Source of the DNA: Pseudomonadota bacterium
GTDB lineage: Bacteria; Pseudomonadota; Gammaproteobacteria; Burkholderiales; Burkholderiaceae_C
NCBI GenBank assembly: GCA_023460715.1
Contig: JAEWPH010000210.1
Span: 1-6,056, forward strand
Length of the DNA: 6,056 nucleotides
Direction: 5' to 3'
This document shows, piece after piece, positions 4,602-6,056 of this stretch. Position 1 is the stretch's first letter; each line of letters begins with the position of its first letter. The notes under the pieces are model-generated. The model was not told the DNA's origin, did no database searches, and was given only the letters and a program-made list of their open reading frames with translations. The translations under genes were made by a program, and so were the position numbers.

Positions 4602-6056
4602 TCAGGCGGCGGGCGTCTGCTCGAAGGGCAGCTTCAGCTCGCTCAGGTCGCGGCGGGTTTCCACCAGCACCAGCGGGCCTTCGTCCACCACCACGACCGG
4701 GGGGCGCTCACGCGGCACATGCACCGGACGGGGTTCGGCAGCGATGGCGGCCTGCGCTGCCGCGATCTTCTCGGCATCCGAGTTGATCCACTGCAGGCCG
4801 GAGCCTTGCGCGATCTGCTGCAGGCTGTCCACCGGCAGCTCGAAGGTCGACACGCGGGGCATGGTGCCAGCGGCGGCCGGGGCCTGGGCCGGTGCCGGTA
4901 CGGCGCGAGCAGGAGCTGGTGCAGGAGCCGGTGCCGGAGCGGCGGCCACGGGGGCAGGCGCCGGCGTTGCCACTGCGGCAGGTGCGGGCACCGGTGCGGG
5001 CACGTCCGCAGCCACGGCTGCCGCCGGTTCGGCCACGGTGGTCGCTGCCGGTGCGGGGGCAGCCACTGGGGCTGCTGCAGGTGCGGCATTGAAGTAGCTG
5101 CGGCGTGCGGGCTCCTGCTCTGCAGGTGCCGCAACCGGGGCCACTGCATCCGTCACCGGTGCGACGGACGCATCTGCCGCGTCCGCTGCACTGGCGGCGG
5201 CTGGTGCCTCGTCGCGCGGGGCGCGCTCGCCGCGTTCACGGCGGTCGCGGCCGTAGCGGTCGCGGGAGCGGCGCTCGCGACGCTCTTCACCATTCGCTGC
5301 GGCCGGCGCGCCGTTGCCGCCGTTGGCTTCTGCCGTGCCCAGTTCCAGATCGGGCAGGGCCGTCAGCGGCGAGCTGTCGGCGAGGTCGCCGGTGGGCGCT
5401 GCTGCGTTGGCGTCGATGGTGCGCGGTGCGCGCTCGCGGCGCTCACCGTTGCGTTCGCCGCGCTCGCCGCGTTCACGGCGTTCACCGCGTTCGCCACCCG
5501 TTTCCCCGCTGCGTTCGCCCCGGTCACCCCGCTCGCCGCGTTCGCGGCGGGGGGCGCGCTCGGCGCGGGCTTCCGGTGCGCCGGACTCGTTCAGGGACAC
5601 GCCCGCGGCTGCAGCGGCGGTCACCGGCGCCAGGGCGTCGGCAGCCAGCGGTGCGCGGGATTCACCGCGCTCACCGCGCTCGCGGCCATTGCGTCCTTCA
5701 CGGCCTTCGCGGTTCTCGCGGCTTTCACGGCGGTTGTCCCCTTCGGGGCGCTCGCTGCGGCGGCCTTCTCCGTTGCGGCCTTCTCCACGGCCTTCGCCCG
5801 AGCGCTCTCCGCGGCGGCCACGGCCTTCGCCATTGCCTTCGCGGGCTCCGTCACGGCTGCTGCCGTTGCGTTCGCCGCTGCGCTCTCCATTGCGCTCGCC
5901 TCGGCGGCCACGGTCACCGCCGCGGCCGTCACGGCGCGGCTCGCGGGCGGCCGTGCCTTCGCCGGCCGGGGTGGCCACCGGTGCGGCCACGGGGGCTGCC
6001 GCCGGCCTGTCGCCAAAGCCGAACAGGCTCTTGAGCCACGAGAAGAAGCCTTGCTC
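4602..6056 (-). CDS. rne: Ribonuclease E, C-terminal scaffold region (N-terminal catalytic part outside window)
   Basis: RNase E is the essential endoribonuclease that starts mRNA decay and matures rRNA and tRNA; its C-terminal half is a disordered scaffold for the degradosome. The visible 484 residues enter in frame at 6056 and end at TGA 4602-4604. Visible residues 3-14 form an aromatic, amphipathic stretch ([12 protein letters not shown]) that resembles the membrane-targeting segment A of the E. coli enzyme. Arg/Gly/Glu/Asn-rich repeats occupy about 38-135, 163-212 and 257-282, and should bind RNA. An Ala/Pro-rich linker spans about 316-398. The last 85 residues ([59 protein letters not shown]) are ordered-looking and match the tail I recall from Comamonadaceae Rne proteins, possibly a partner-binding motif. 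The catalytic S1, DNase I-like and zinc-link parts are off the window, so the call rests on the tail and could in principle be an Rne/Rng-family paralogue. Confidence 0.88.
   Translation of the reverse strand, partial: EQGFFSWLKSLFGFGDRPAAAPVAAPVATPAGEGTAAREPRRDGRGGDRGRRGERNGERSGERNGSSRDGAREGNGEGRGRRGERSGEGRGEGRNGEGRRSERPEGDNRRESRENREGREGRNGRERGERGESRAPLAADALAPVTAAAAAGVSLNESGAPEARAERAPRRERGERGDRGERSGETGGERGERRERGERGERNGERRERAPRTIDANAAAPTGDLADSSPLTALPDLELGTAEANGGNGAPAAANGEERRERRSRDRYGRDRRERGERAPRDEAPAAASAADAADASVAPVTDAVAPVAAPAEQEPARRSYFNAAPAAAPVAAPAPAATTVAEPAAAVAADVPAPVPAPAAVATPAPAPVAAAPAPAPAPAPARAVPAPAQAPAAAGTMPRVSTFELPVDSLQQIAQGSGLQWINSDAEKIAAAQAAIAAEPRPVHVPRERPPVVVVDEGPLVLVETRRDLSELKLPFEQTPAA
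5211..5945 (-). repeat. rne: Imperfect Arg-Gly-Glu coding repeats within rne
   Basis: Three blocks (about 5652-5945, 5421-5570 and 5211-5288) encode imperfect runs of [11 protein letters not shown] and RRERGER units. At DNA level they form short degenerate tandem copies of a 9-12 base motif such as CGCTCGCCGCGTTC on the + strand. They are separated by less repetitive Ala/Asp/Leu-rich coding sequence. Such tracts are prone to length change by slippage or recombination while keeping frame. Confidence 0.8.

Noticed and set aside
4597..5097. Gly/Ala-rich + strand reading frame resembling a GAGAGA repeat protein
   Set aside because: It is the reverse reading of the Ala/Pro linker of RNase E, so the silk-like repeat is an artefact.
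5211..5945. CRISPR-like or tandem repeat array
   Set aside because: The repeats are degenerate, short and in phase with the RNase E frame, and there are no unique spacers of constant length.
5105..6034. Arg/His-rich + strand reading frame opposite rne
   Set aside because: It is produced by the repetitive RGE-coding DNA read backwards and has no meaningful domain.

Overview
The window looks like a chromosomal segment of a GC-rich betaproteobacterium, most probably of the family Comamonadaceae (Acidovorax-like). This rests on the strong GC bias at third codon positions, on the form of the RNase E tail and the QueF, YaaA and P4H proteins, and on an intergenic repeat that resembles elements common in that family. 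The genus is an inference; no marker gene such as rRNA is present. I see no tRNA, rRNA, insertion sequence, integrase, CRISPR array or plasmid function.

Layout from left to right. (1) Bases 1-411, + strand: the C-terminal end of a methyl-accepting chemotaxis protein, entering the window in frame and containing the conserved signalling tip. (2) Bases 412-613: a convergent gap with a three-hairpin intergenic repeat and a rho-independent terminator for the chemotaxis gene. (3) Bases 614-1459, - strand: queF, the nitrile oxidoreductase that makes preQ1 in queuosine synthesis, full length with all catalytic residues. (4) Bases 1460-1804: a long divergent gap holding a perfect 16-bp palindrome and, at its right edge, a good sigma70-type promoter surrounded by repeated TTGAC/GTCAA half-sites. 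(5) Bases 1805-2469, + strand: a two-gene module, a small four-helix membrane protein followed after 8 bases by a 79-residue XRE-type repressor-like protein. (6) Bases 2508-4339, - strand: yaaA (peroxide-stress iron-handling protein) followed by a 2-oxoglutarate/Fe(II) prolyl-4-hydroxylase-type dioxygenase with an extra helical N-terminal domain. (7) Bases 4340-4601: a gap with a strong hairpin terminator that serves the next gene. (8) Bases 4602-6056, - strand: the C-terminal scaffold half of ribonuclease E, entering the window without its catalytic domain.

Most of this is ordinary housekeeping DNA. yaaA and the dioxygenase are co-directional and both relate to iron or oxygen chemistry, so they may be co-transcribed, though a 95-base gap separates them. 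The membrane protein plus XRE regulator is the least characterised part and is the best candidate for a small self-regulated system. The RNase E tail is the most unusual protein sequence: a membrane-binding-like amphipathic segment, three Arg/Gly/Glu repeat blocks, an Ala/Pro linker and a conserved C-terminal peptide.
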